Shown: positions 28,002 to 36,498, counted from the first letter of the stretch. The stretch is DNA of 64,000 nt from Chryseobacterium pennae (GCF_003385515.1 NZ_QNVT01000002.1:186001-250000), one strand, 5' to 3'. Translations and numbers: made by a program. The notes: a model not told the origin generated them from the sequence alone.

Positions 28002-29036
28002 TTATCTTAAGACAATGTCAAAATGAGCAGACAAAGAAGTTCTTATCCGATTCTGAATGGTATTGATTTCTTCATTGTTCAGGGTTCGTTCATTTGAGCG
28101 GTATGTAATTCTGTAAGACAGGAATGTCATGTTGTCTTTGGTAAATTTATCCTGTAAACGGACATCTTCAATCAGGTCATCTCCTTCTTCTCTTGCAATC
28201 TCGCAGAAGTTATTATAGTCTGACCAGATTCCCTCAAAGTTTTCTTTATATTCATTAACCCAGAATGATATGTCTTTATATACGGGAGGATATTTTGAAT
28301 ATTCCCGGAATTCCACCAAACCATTTGTAAACTGGGAAAGAAAACGAGGGTCATGGGTCCAAAGATATCGGATATCCGGAATATTACAATAAGAAAGCAG
28401 CAAGCGATCAAGTCCCAGACCAAATGCCCAGCCAGTTCCGTCTATGTTACAATTCTGAAGAATTTTGGAGTGAATGACTCCTGCTCCAAGAACCTCCATC
28501 CACTCATCATTTTGGTATACTTCTATTTGCAGTGATGGTTCTGTGAACGGGAAATGATCATCCAGAAACCTATATTCCTTTCCGGGATACAGATACTGAA
28601 TCAGTTTTTCCAATGTAAGCCTTAGATCCGCTAATGCATCTGCACCTTGGGGCATAATTTTAACGCCTTCCATTTGGTGAAAAACCGGATAATGAGTCTT
28701 ATCTATGGTATCCTTTCGATAGACATCTCCGGTTACAATAAATTGTCTGTTACCGGCACGCAGCAATGCATTCTGATGTGCTGATGTCTGAGTTCTCAAT
28801 ACATTATTGTCATCAGTATAATAAGTGTCATTAGCAGATCTGGCTGGATGGTCCAAAGGAATCAGCAGATCATCAAAATTGTCACGGATGCTTACTACTT
28901 CATTTAAGTCGTCGAATATGGTAAAGTCTTTGAAGAAATGCTGTATTTTTTGTTTTAACTGAGTAATAGGATGTTTTGAATCGTTATGCAGTTTTCTTCC
29001 GCGTTTTTCATTGATTGTTTTTGATATATTATTCAT
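28002..29036 (-). CDS. Mitochondrial-type single-chain phenylalanyl-tRNA synthetase
   Basis: A 344-residue class II aminoacyl-tRNA synthetase. The opening GRKLHNDSKHPITQLKQ is followed by FDDLLIPLDHPARSANDTYY and LRTQTSAHQ. Motif 2 reads FIVTGDVYRKDTIDKTHYPV and FHQMEGV; motif 3 is GWAFGLGLDRLLLS with IPDIRYLW. From about residue 250 there is an FDX-ACB anticodon-binding domain (YPPVYKDISFWV, DKFTKDN, SYRITYRSNERTLNNEE). The catalytic core joined directly to FDX-ACB is the layout of mitochondrial PheRS (human FARS2), not of bacterial alpha2-beta2 PheRS, where FDX-ACB sits at the end of the beta chain. Canonical pheS and pheT are expected elsewhere but are not in this window. It could be a spare, stress-specific or resistant enzyme. 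Confidence 0.85.
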   Translation of the reverse strand: MNNISKTINEKRGRKLHNDSKHPITQLKQKIQHFFKDFTIFDDLNEVVSIRDNFDDLLIPLDHPARSANDTYYTDDNNVLRTQTSAHQNALLRAGNRQFIVTGDVYRKDTIDKTHYPVFHQMEGVKIMPQGADALADLRLTLEKLIQYLYPGKEYRFLDDHFPFTEPSLQIEVYQNDEWMEVLGAGVIHSKILQNCNIDGTGWAFGLGLDRLLLSYCNIPDIRYLWTHDPRFLSQFTNGLVEFREYSKYPPVYKDISFWVNEYKENFEGIWSDYNNFCEIAREEGDDLIEDVRLQDKFTKDNMTFLSYRITYRSNERTLNNEEINTIQNRIRTSLSAHFDIVLR

Positions 29037-29439
29037 ATCGAAAATAATGGTATAGTATCTGCAAAAATAATGTTGCAGAGGTATGGTTTAAAAAATATAT
29101 AAAAGTCTGATTTTGTTTTGAATATCCGTACGCAACGGACATATAGAATTATCTCGGCCCTTGGGGGCCAAAAAAGAAGAAGAAAAATAATATGTTGATT
29201 CTGGAAATCATCTTTGACACGAAGTTATTAAAAAAAACTAATAAATCCTAACCGGGCAATACGCCTGTTTAAAAAAATGGTTAATGATAGCTTTCAACTC
29301 CAATAGGAAACCCGTATATCATGAATATAACTTAGAATGAATTGTTTATCAATACAAATTCAAGAATCACTTATAAGTATGATAAAATTACCCCAAGATT
29401 TCCGAACTTTGTCTACAATTAAAATGTACAGAACCCCTA
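29037..29439. other. Divergent intergenic region, 403 bases
   Basis: Region between the PheRS-like gene and a small plus-strand gene. It contains a short GC-rich hairpin (cggcccttgggggcc, about 29156-29170). No T-box, leader peptide or further gene is recognisable. Confidence 0.45.
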
Positions 29440-29673
29440 ATGGAAGAATTTGAATTACCCGTAACCTATAAAGGCAAAGAGCAGCTATTTAATGTAAAAC
29501 TGGCAACATTCACTTATGGTTATAAATTCTATGTAGATGTGGATGGTAACGAAGTCGTTTTTGAACGCGACGATGAAGGCAATATGCGGGCTATGGTACA
29601 GGATACCTCATCAGAATCAAAGATAGAAAAAGGGCTTATTGAGGCAATTATGGAAGTATTTAATGCTCTTTAA
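29440..29673 (+). CDS. Small conserved hypothetical protein
   Basis: A 77-residue acidic protein starting MEEFELPVTYKGKEQLFNVK. The pattern of short beta strands (TYGYKFYVDVDGNEVVFERD) and a C-terminal helix (IEKGLIEAIMEVFNAL) looks like a compact cytoplasmic fold. Small proteins of this look occur in other flavobacteria. There is no signal peptide. It is convergent with the AraC gene at 29675, with only one base between the two stop codons. Function unknown. Confidence 0.7.
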   Translation: MEEFELPVTYKGKEQLFNVKLATFTYGYKFYVDVDGNEVVFERDDEGNMRAMVQDTSSESKIEKGLIEAIMEVFNAL

Positions 29674-29674
29674 C

Positions 29675-30505
29675 CTAAACAGGCTCTAACCGATATGCTT
29701 TAAGGCTTTTCCCTTTATGCCTTTTGAAAAACTTATTGATATGGCTTTCATCAGCAAAGCCAAACTCATCCGCAATCTCATGAACTCTTTTATCACTGAA
29801 ACGTAACCGATGTTCTATCAGGCGAATTTTATAAGAAGAAATATATTGTTGGATAGATTCGTTACACTGTCTACGGAAATAGCTTCCAAGATAGGTTGGA
29901 GATAATCCGAACTCATTGGCAATAGCCTCTACTTTTAATCGTTTTGGCTTACGTATATTTTCCTGAATATAATCCAGCATCTGAAGAAGGCGGATATCTG
30001 CATTGGATGAGATATTCTGTGGTTTAACAATAGCTATATTTCTTGCTGCAATTACAATGATAGCATTCACAAGATGGCGGGTAAGATCTTCGTTGTATAT
30101 TGACTCATGCTCTACAGCCTGCTGCAAATTCTGTATGAGCAGACCCATCATTTTTTTATCCTCATTATTCACGAGTACCGAGCCTGACAAATGAGAAGCG
30201 TAATACAAAAGACATTCTATGTGATCGATGCTTTTCCACTGATATTCTTTGATATAGCTTTCCCCAAAACGGATCACCATAAATTCACAGATTCCATTCA
30301 GATCAAATCCATGACAGTCATTGGGTGTAATTAAAAACAGGTCTCCCGTAGAAAAAGCAATTTTATTTTCGTTGACGATATGATCCCCAATACCGGAAAT
30401 GACATACACCAGTTCAAAAAAATTGAATTGCCTGTCCTTTAACGGGCATTGATCTATCTTTTCATAAAAAACCTCAAGGGATTGGTGTATATTTTCTCTT
30501 GCCAT
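29675..30505 (-). CDS. AraC family regulator, divergent from the esterase-quinone reductase operon
   Basis: A 276-residue regulator with an N-terminal cupin sensor (FFELVYVISGIGDHIVNENK, FSTGDLFLITPNDCHGF) and a C-terminal AraC domain (KVEAIANEFGLSPTYLGSYF; VHEIADEFGFADESHINKFF; ending HKGKSLKAYR). It diverges from the genes at 30592 and 31545 across 86 bases, so these are its likely targets. It resembles the regulator at 38127 in length and layout. Confidence 0.9.
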   Translation of the reverse strand: MARENIHQSLEVFYEKIDQCPLKDRQFNFFELVYVISGIGDHIVNENKIAFSTGDLFLITPNDCHGFDLNGICEFMVIRFGESYIKEYQWKSIDHIECLLYYASHLSGSVLVNNEDKKMMGLLIQNLQQAVEHESIYNEDLTRHLVNAIIVIAARNIAIVKPQNISSNADIRLLQMLDYIQENIRKPKRLKVEAIANEFGLSPTYLGSYFRRQCNESIQQYISSYKIRLIEHRLRFSDKRVHEIADEFGFADESHINKFFKRHKGKSLKAYRLEPV

Positions 30506-30563
30506 AGTACAAAGATACCTAAATAAGCATTAAATATACCTGTTTTTGCCCATTTTATCAGTC

Positions 30564-30571
30564 TATTTTTG
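30564..30571 (+). promoter_or_regulatory. Likely -7 element of the esterase operon
   Basis: TATTTTTG fits the Bacteroidota -7 consensus TAnnTTTG, 20 bases before the esterase start codon. An upstream TTG (30546-30548) is 15 bases away, shorter than the usual spacing. Confidence 0.4.
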
Positions 30572-30591
30572 CGACACAAATTAGAACTGTA

Positions 30592-31548
30592 ATGCAGAAA
30601 AAAATAGATCCTGAGCTTTTAAAAGCCATTATTGACAGTCCATTTAGCAAAATTGATTATGACTATTTACTGGCCAATCATCCGGCAAAGATCCGGGAAG
30701 AAGAAATGAAGATCATGACAGTGGAAGAACCGTTGCCTGTTCCTCTATCTCTTTCTGTAGAGAACATCTATATTCCCTCTTCTGAACGTCAAAGAGACAT
30801 CAGGTTGAGAGTTTACAGGCCAAAGGGAAAACAGAACTTACCGATACTGCTCTATTTCCATGGTGGTGCTTTTATATATGGAATGCCGGAACAGTATGAT
30901 TTTATATTCTATCGGCTGGCAGTGGATATTGATGCGGTTATTGTCTCTGCAGATTACCGGTTAGCCCCGGAACATCCCTTCCCTGCTGCTATGGAAGATG
31001 GTTATGATGCTTTACTATGGCTGTCTGAATCTGCTGACCGTATTGGTGGAAATAAAAACAGGATCATAATAGGCGGAAGCAGTGCCGGAGCAACCATTGC
31101 AGCTTCAGTAACACAGCATGCAAGAGATAAGGAAAAAGTAAATATTCAGCATCAATATCTGCTCTATCCACCTACGGACCATCTCCTGAAAACCTCATCA
31201 ATGAATGAATTAGCCAATGCTCCCATGCAGACTAAAAAAGCTGCTTACTGGATGTGGAAACATTATCTTCAGCATCAGATGATTGAACCGCCTCAATATT
31301 CTGTTCCGCTGCAGGAGAAGAATTTTGACAATCTTCCGGATGCTACCATTATTGTATGCGAATTGGACCCGCTAAAAGATGAAGGAAAGGAATATGCTCA
31401 AAAATTACAGCACGCAGGAGCTTCAGTGCATCTATTGGAAATTAAAGGTGCTGTACATGCTTTTGATTTCTTCCCTTGTAAGATCTCTGAAAATTTTTAC
31501 CTACAGCAAGTCAAATTATTTAAACTTATTTTAATTCAGAAATTATGA
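30592..31548 (+). CDS. Alpha/beta-hydrolase esterase of the hormone-sensitive lipase type
   Basis: A 318-residue carboxylesterase. The oxyanion motif is HGGAF near residue 90, followed by SADYRLAPEHPFPAAMEDGY. The nucleophile serine is in IIIGGSSAGATIAAS (about residue 163). The catalytic aspartate is in VCELDPLKDEG and the histidine in GAVHAFDFF. It cleaves small acyl esters; there is no signal peptide, so it is cytoplasmic. Its stop codon overlaps the start of the quinone-reductase gene by four bases (ATGA), which indicates translational coupling. An AraC regulator lies divergently upstream. Confidence 0.9.
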   Translation: MQKKIDPELLKAIIDSPFSKIDYDYLLANHPAKIREEEMKIMTVEEPLPVPLSLSVENIYIPSSERQRDIRLRVYRPKGKQNLPILLYFHGGAFIYGMPEQYDFIFYRLAVDIDAVIVSADYRLAPEHPFPAAMEDGYDALLWLSESADRIGGNKNRIIIGGSSAGATIAASVTQHARDKEKVNIQHQYLLYPPTDHLLKTSSMNELANAPMQTKKAAYWMWKHYLQHQMIEPPQYSVPLQEKNFDNLPDATIIVCELDPLKDEGKEYAQKLQHAGASVHLLEIKGAVHAFDFFPCKISENFYLQQVKLFKLILIQKL

Positions 31549-32126
31549 AAAAAATTGTTGTTATTAACGGCCATCCGGCTCAGGAAAGCTTTAACTCTGT
31601 TATTGCAGAGTCCTATATCCACTCTGCTGTAGCTTCCGGTGCTGAGGTACGGTATATTGCCATTGGAAAGCTTAATTTTAATCCTAACCTTCAATTCGGA
31701 TATCAACAGAGAATGGAACTGGAGCCTGATCTTGTAAAAGCGCTGGAAGATATTCAGTGGAGTGACCATCAGGTATGGATACATCCTGTTTGGTGGCTGG
31801 GGATGCCTGCCATAATGAAAGGCTTCTTTGACAGGGCATTTCTTCCGGGAATTACTTTTAAAAGTGATAAAAAAGGGAACAGCGAAGGATTACTCAATGC
31901 AAGATCAGCAAGAATTATTACCACAGCGGGTGATTTGTCCCTCCAGGTTTATGAGAATGAATACCAGTCAAGTGGACTTATTCAGCTAAAGAAGGGGATT
32001 TTAGAATACTGTGGAGTTTCATCCATTAATAACCATTTTATAGGTCCACTGTATGAATTAACAGAAAAAGACAGAAAAGAATGGCTGGATACCATCACAG
32101 GATTGGCCCTCGCCGATTCTTTATAA
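31545..32126 (+). CDS. NAD(P)H:quinone oxidoreductase, flavodoxin-like fold
   Basis: A 193-residue FMN- or FAD-dependent reductase of the NQO/MdaB/KefF type. The flavin phosphate loop is at the N-terminus (VVINGHPAQESFNSVIAESY) and the signature HPVWWLGMPAIMKGFFDRAF is at about residues 79-98. Two-electron reduction of quinones protects against redox cycling. It overlaps the esterase gene by four bases, forming a two-gene detoxification operon with its AraC regulator upstream. Confidence 0.88.
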   Translation: MKKIVVINGHPAQESFNSVIAESYIHSAVASGAEVRYIAIGKLNFNPNLQFGYQQRMELEPDLVKALEDIQWSDHQVWIHPVWWLGMPAIMKGFFDRAFLPGITFKSDKKGNSEGLLNARSARIITTAGDLSLQVYENEYQSSGLIQLKKGILEYCGVSSINNHFIGPLYELTEKDRKEWLDTITGLALADSL

Positions 32127-32166
32127 AATTTTAGGTGACTTACTGGTTGTATATATTTATCCAATT

Positions 32167-33123
32167 TTAATATACTTCCAGTTCTTTAGTCCCTTTTGGA
32201 CGATAGAGATAAAGGGTAATGTAAGTAGTTGTTACATTATCCTTACCTTTTCTTTTAAAACCTCCCCAAAGCGCTGATTTTTCATTATTGATTTTCTGTA
32301 GGCATACGATTTTGCCATCGCCATAAAAAGTCATTTTATAATCCTCAATCGGCTTTACATCAAAAAATGTAATATCGGTATTTGTTCTGAATACATACTC
32401 ATTCCATCTGTTCTTTATCTCATCTGGCAATAAGAACAGCTGTTTAGCCACTCTTTTTTCTCTATTATAATAAATATTAGCCAGCGTACTCCACGAACCC
32501 TTCATATAGATATCTCTTACCTTATTGTATTTAGCAACTGCCTCCTGTTCAATGGCCTGTAATTTATCTTTATCAGTAGTCAGTAGGACCTCTGCATTTT
32601 CCAGAGTTTCTATATGGTAAGGAATATCCGCAAAAAAGGTGAATGCGTCTTCAAATGTATTGCTATTGATGCGTTTCTTTTTAGATGTTGAATATTTTCT
32701 CACTTCGTCTTCTTCAGAGTTCCCACTCTTATTTTTCAGTGATTTTACAATCTTCACCTGAATTTCTGAATTAGGAGAAAGCTCCGTATTTAAAATATTT
32801 TTATCCTGATTAAATCCCGGTGTCATTTTAATGATGATTTTTTGATTTCCTTTTTTAGTAATCCATTCATTCAGCGGAAAATAAGATCCTGACAGACTAC
32901 TGCCGGAAGTGTCATTATGCTTTATAATGGGAATATCATTAATTAAGATTTCAAAAGAACAGTTACTGGTAGAGATATAGGCCCCATAATGAGGTTCGTT
33001 ATCAGAATATCTGATTTCCTGTGAGGTTACAGAAATATTTTGGTGGGATACCACAGGTTCAGTCTTTTTCTCAGCTTTAGCCGACAAAGATAATATCAAA
33101 CCTAATAAAATATATTTTTTCAT
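32167..33123 (-). CDS. Secreted hypothetical protein A of a paralogous pair
   Basis: A 318-residue exported protein with signal peptide MKKYILLGLILSLSAKA. Residues ~45-130 form a beta-rich region (CSFEILINDIPIIKHND, KKGNQKIIIKMTPGFN). The second half has a helical hinge (AKYNKVRDIYMKG) and a beta C-terminus (YKMTFYGDGKIVCLQK, TTYITLYLYRPKG). The gene at 33129 encodes a paralogue and ends five bases before this start, so the two are co-transcribed. No enzyme motif is seen and no family is recognised. Confidence 0.75.
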   Translation of the reverse strand: MKKYILLGLILSLSAKAEKKTEPVVSHQNISVTSQEIRYSDNEPHYGAYISTSNCSFEILINDIPIIKHNDTSGSSLSGSYFPLNEWITKKGNQKIIIKMTPGFNQDKNILNTELSPNSEIQVKIVKSLKNKSGNSEEDEVRKYSTSKKKRINSNTFEDAFTFFADIPYHIETLENAEVLLTTDKDKLQAIEQEAVAKYNKVRDIYMKGSWSTLANIYYNREKRVAKQLFLLPDEIKNRWNEYVFRTNTDITFFDVKPIEDYKMTFYGDGKIVCLQKINNEKSALWGGFKRKGKDNVTTTYITLYLYRPKGTKELEVY

Positions 33124-33128
33124 AATTC

Positions 33129-34097
33129 TTATCTTATAATTTGTAAGGCTTTAGCCCCTTTTGGAATGTATAGCAGCATATCAATGAAAGAGGTTCTGCT
33201 CATTCCATTTTTATCTGTTATTGTATACCTAAGCAGAGATTCTCCCTTATGACTTCCCTCTTTAGGCTCTAATCTCACCATTTTATTATTAGCATAGAGT
33301 TTCATTATATAATTTTCAATGGGATAAATACTCTGCGAAGAAACGTCTGTCCCTGAAGTTACAGACTTGCCTTTTCTTCCTTTTACAGTTTGAAATTTAG
33401 TCATAATATCCTTAGGGAAATACTCTGCCTGATACCATTCGCTGTCTGCATTCAGAAATTGGGTATTCAGGTAATCATAATCTTTTTCTTTGAGAGCAGA
33501 AGCAATGGTATTGTAAAAATTGACCACTTTTAATTCCAGATCCTTCTGATCCAGCTGGGACAGATCTTCCCCATTTTCCCAGCCCTGAAGAATGTAAGGA
33601 ACAGAAGCCTCAAAGTTTAAACTGGTTTTATACTCCGCTAATTTAGAAAAATCAGCACTCTGTTCATTATTTTTAAAGACTAATATCTCTTTAGGCTCTA
33701 TCAGAGATTTATCTTTATTCCATCCTGTTTTTTCAATTTTTAAAATAAAATTCTCTCCATTTTCAAGGGAGTGCTTCTGAATTCCAGCCTTATCATATCC
33801 TGGATAAAGCTCTATTTCAATTTTCTGTTTTCCTGCCTTTAGAATAGACGGATTAATATTTATCCTTGCCGTCACCGGAGTTTTATCGTAATTTGAATAA
33901 ACAGGACAGCCGTTAATTATGATTTTAAAATTAAAAAACGACTGTATATCTATTTGGTAGAGCGGCTCATTTTTAAACTTAATAACCTTCTCTGATAAAT
34001 ATTCCAGTCTCTGCCCGGTTGACATAGTTACTTTTTTATCCTGGCTGCTGCAGAATGTTGAGAAAAGTAAACAGAAAAATAATAAGTTTAAACGCAT
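33129..34097 (-). CDS. Secreted hypothetical protein B of a paralogous pair
   Basis: A 322-residue exported protein with signal peptide MRLNLLFFCLLFSTFCSS. It shares the pattern of the protein at 32167: NEPLYQIDIQSFFNFKIIIN, then KAGKQKIEIELYPGYDKAG, and the same ending YIPKGAKALQI versus YRPKGTKELEV. It is first in the two-gene operon. Unknown function; tandem duplication with divergence is the simplest origin. The Cys-Ser-Ser at residues 16-18 might be a lipobox (STFC), but the spacing is not ideal. Confidence 0.75.
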   Translation of the reverse strand: MRLNLLFFCLLFSTFCSSQDKKVTMSTGQRLEYLSEKVIKFKNEPLYQIDIQSFFNFKIIINGCPVYSNYDKTPVTARININPSILKAGKQKIEIELYPGYDKAGIQKHSLENGENFILKIEKTGWNKDKSLIEPKEILVFKNNEQSADFSKLAEYKTSLNFEASVPYILQGWENGEDLSQLDQKDLELKVVNFYNTIASALKEKDYDYLNTQFLNADSEWYQAEYFPKDIMTKFQTVKGRKGKSVTSGTDVSSQSIYPIENYIMKLYANNKMVRLEPKEGSHKGESLLRYTITDKNGMSRTSFIDMLLYIPKGAKALQIIR

Positions 34098-34271
34098 AAG
34101 TTTTCAGAATGATTGATTCAGTCTCTGCAATCAAGAATAATCATTTTCCTGATCTGATAAAAATAAGGTATTTTTTTATACTGGTATACCCTGCTGCCTT
34201 TTATCAATTATATAATTCACGAGCAAGGGTAAATTGAATAAAAAGTATTTTCTTTGCAAAAAATTATATCC

Positions 34272-35024
34272 ATGAAAAAAATATTACTGCTGGCCATCCC
34301 TTTTTATCTATTCTCATCCTGTAGTTCTGACACGGATGAACCTACTACTAAATCAAAAAAAATTATTGAAGTAAAACAAGATGGTAAGCCCTATTATAAA
34401 TTTTCCTATAACAATGCTGGTAGTATTTCCGAAATCACAAACTACAACAATGGAACTTTAGCCAATACTACAAGAGTAGAATACACAAATGGTCTGGAAA
34501 CGAAAAGAAGCGTCTATAATTCACAGAATGTACTATTTAATTATTATACATTTACCTATAGCGGCAGGCTTGTTACTGAGCGATCAAGTTACACCAGAAA
34601 CCCATCAACAGGACAGGATATCTTAATGCAGGTGGTACATTATACTAATGATGCTTCCAAACCTTCCCATAATTTAACAGGTTCACAATATTATAACGGA
34701 ACTGGAAATCTAATTGGAAAAAGTGAAATTACATACGCCGATAGCCGCGGAAGCAACATAACGAATGTTTATAATGCAACAGGAGAAAAAACCAATGTCA
34801 CTACCACGGTAAAAGATAACGCGGTTGCCTGGGATAAAGTTTTAGATCCTTTTGTATATCAGCATGAGCATAATTCGCAATCTGTATTGGATGATAATAT
34901 CTTTAACGGATCTAAAACCGGATTTACGGTAGAATTTACTTATGATAAAGATAACTATCCTCTCTCAGCCAAGTATTCGCATTCCAATGGGATAAAATAT
35001 ATGTATACATTCACTTGGGAATAA
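34272..35024 (+). CDS. Lipoprotein with YD-like repeats
   Basis: A 250-residue lipoprotein. The start at 34272 gives MKKILLLAIPFYLFSSCSSD with a lipobox (FSSC). The frame is open six codons further upstream, but that would add an unlikely extension. The mature part has repeated short beta hairpins (YYKFSYNNAGSISEITNYNN; YYTFTYSGRLVTERS; FTVEFTYDKDNYPLSAKYSH), in the style of YD/Rhs-like beta repeats in Bacteroidota lipoproteins. It is probably anchored in the outer membrane. Function unknown. Confidence 0.8.
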   Translation: MKKILLLAIPFYLFSSCSSDTDEPTTKSKKIIEVKQDGKPYYKFSYNNAGSISEITNYNNGTLANTTRVEYTNGLETKRSVYNSQNVLFNYYTFTYSGRLVTERSSYTRNPSTGQDILMQVVHYTNDASKPSHNLTGSQYYNGTGNLIGKSEITYADSRGSNITNVYNATGEKTNVTTTVKDNAVAWDKVLDPFVYQHEHNSQSVLDDNIFNGSKTGFTVEFTYDKDNYPLSAKYSHSNGIKYMYTFTWE

Positions 35025-35073
35025 AATGTTATACCTATAAAAAATATGCCACCTACATACAATTTTACACTAA

Positions 35074-35193
35074 TTACTTTTTCAATTTTTTGACTTCCTC
35101 TAATATTGTATTATAAGCTTCTGAAATAGAAATCTTATTACAGTAGGTATAAAGGACGAAAATAACAATACTAAGGCAAAATGTTTTCTTTAA
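35074..35193 (-). pseudogene. Fragment of a small lipoprotein gene without start codon
   Basis: The minus strand reads LKKTFCLSIVIFVLYTYCNK, then ISISEAYNTILEEVKKLKK and a stop. This is a lipoprotein signal peptide with a lipobox-like LYTYC, but the codon where ATG is expected is TTA. Coding character ends exactly where an opposite-strand fragment (35192-35317) begins. Confidence 0.4.
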
Positions 35194-35317
35194 TACTGTT
35201 GAAGAATTGACCAATAAAATTAACGATTATGTTGTCAATGATCTAAACTTAAATAATGTAGAAATTTACATTGATGAGTATAATGAAATTTTTTCTGATG
35301 AAGAGAAAAAAGTCTAA
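35192..35317 (+). pseudogene. C-terminal fragment of an unknown gene
   Basis: The plus strand reads NTVEELTNKINDYVVNDLN, continues with VEIYIDEYNEIFSDEEKKV and ends at a stop. It has no ATG; the frame is closed by a stop about 35 bases before 35192. It looks like the last 41 residues of an acidic cytoplasmic protein joined to the front of the lipoprotein fragment on the other strand. Confidence 0.35.
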
Positions 35318-35462
35318 CTGATAAAGGCCATCATTTTGAATAAATACAATTGATTCTTTATCTTCAATATATTTATTGCATATAGTCTTCCATTGGGAGA
35401 CTATTTTTAATTATCCAGACTATTTATATAAAACTGAAGAGAATATTTCCGATATGGTAATT

Positions 35463-35973
35463 TTAATCATGAGCAAATCCACTAAAATCTTTTTCATCAG
35501 TACCAATATCAGCACATACAAATGAGTGTGTTAAAATCTTATTTGTAACAATGATACTGTCTTTTTTAAATAAAATACCCTGCATACCTGTTCCACATAT
35601 ATTATCACTATTTTCTGCTCCAAATGTTTTTCTATCATCTTTTGTTGCCATGTTTCCAAGAATAACTAAAGTATGCTTTACTCCTACATCCGGATAAGAG
35701 AAGTTTTCAACTTTATTCTTTTCCCATCTTAAAAAATAACATGGAGGGTTGATTTTTATATCACCGGATAATTTATATTCTTTGGTATTAATCTTTAATT
35801 TTGCTTTTCCATTGTCATTTATTAATTCCAATAATACTCCGTCAATATTAGTTGTATCAGTTACTATTATTGTACTTTTTTTAGTATTTGATTGAGTGTA
35901 TTCTTTTTCTTGATTTTTTTTTACAGGAAAAAGATATTAATGATAATGTTATTATAAAACAAATATTTTTCAT
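35463..35973 (-). pseudogene. Frameshifted lipoprotein gene directly after the Tae4-like effector (possible immunity protein)
   Basis: ATG at 35973 starts MKNICFIITLSLISFSCKK, a lipoprotein signal peptide. A run of nine A (35914-35922 as T on the plus strand) throws the frame into an early stop. With one base fewer the frame continues NQEKEYTQSNTKKSTIIV and on through LELINDNGKAKLKINTKEY and ILTHSFVCADIGTDEKDF to the stop at 35463, giving about 170 residues. It starts five bases after the amidase gene. A periplasmic lipoprotein in this place would fit an immunity protein, but the family is not recognised. Confidence 0.6.
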
Positions 35974-35978
35974 AGTAG

Positions 35979-36420
35979 TTAAATTAAAGCCCAAAACCAA
36001 ATTTCTGTACCTCTCCCTAAATAATCGAAAGCATTCCCACCTTTTAAAGACATTCCATTCCAAACATCTATGTGATCTGTACCTTCAGACCATCCATCTT
36101 TAATAAAAATGATCCCCTTCCCATTTTTGAAAGATTTGTGGTCCATTTTGGGATATTTTTTTCTTTCAAGCTTTAGTCGATTTCCAAATATTTCAGGATG
36201 CAGATGCATCCAATCAGCGAGTTCCTGAGCTCTTAATATGTGTCTAAATCCATCTTCATGTTCTCCCAGCATCTTACTTTTTAAAGGACATTAAATCAAC
36301 ACCTGATTTATGAAAAGCTTCACTCATCCTGATAGCACATTGGTTTGGAAATAGTGCTACATTACAGGGATGAGACCCTTTTCCTGGATGATTTTTCCAC
36401 AATTCGTCAAATCTTACCAT
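35979..36420 (-). pseudogene. Tae4-like type VI secretion amidase effector, frameshifted
   Basis: ATG at 36420 starts MVRFDELWKNHPGKG, followed by NQCAIRMSEAFHKSG, the catalytic-cysteine motif of Tae4 peptidoglycan amidases (Cys28). A run of five A (36278-36282) then leads to a stop. One base fewer joins it to MLGEHEDGFRHILRAQELAD, the GIIFIKDGW strand and the catalytic-histidine motif DHIDVWNG, ending EIWFWALI. The rebuilt protein has about 146 residues, near full length for Tae4. Such enzymes cut the D-Glu-mDAP bond of peptidoglycan in rival cells. No secretion genes are in the window. The single shift could be a true mutation or a sequencing error. Confidence 0.75.
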
Positions 36421-36498
36421 AATAAAACATTAGACTTTAATATCAAATATAGAAATATAAATCAAACATTAGAGATTAAATTTATTATGTTAATTAAT

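Noticed and set aside
29037..29439. T-box or leader-peptide attenuator before the PheRS-like gene
   Set aside because: No run of phenylalanine codons, no T-box core and no terminator/antiterminator pair could be recognised.
35881..36063. Minus-strand frame of 60 codons covering the end of the amidase gene and the lipoprotein start
   Set aside because: Its only meaningful part is the lipoprotein signal peptide, which is described under the frameshifted gene at 35463-35973.
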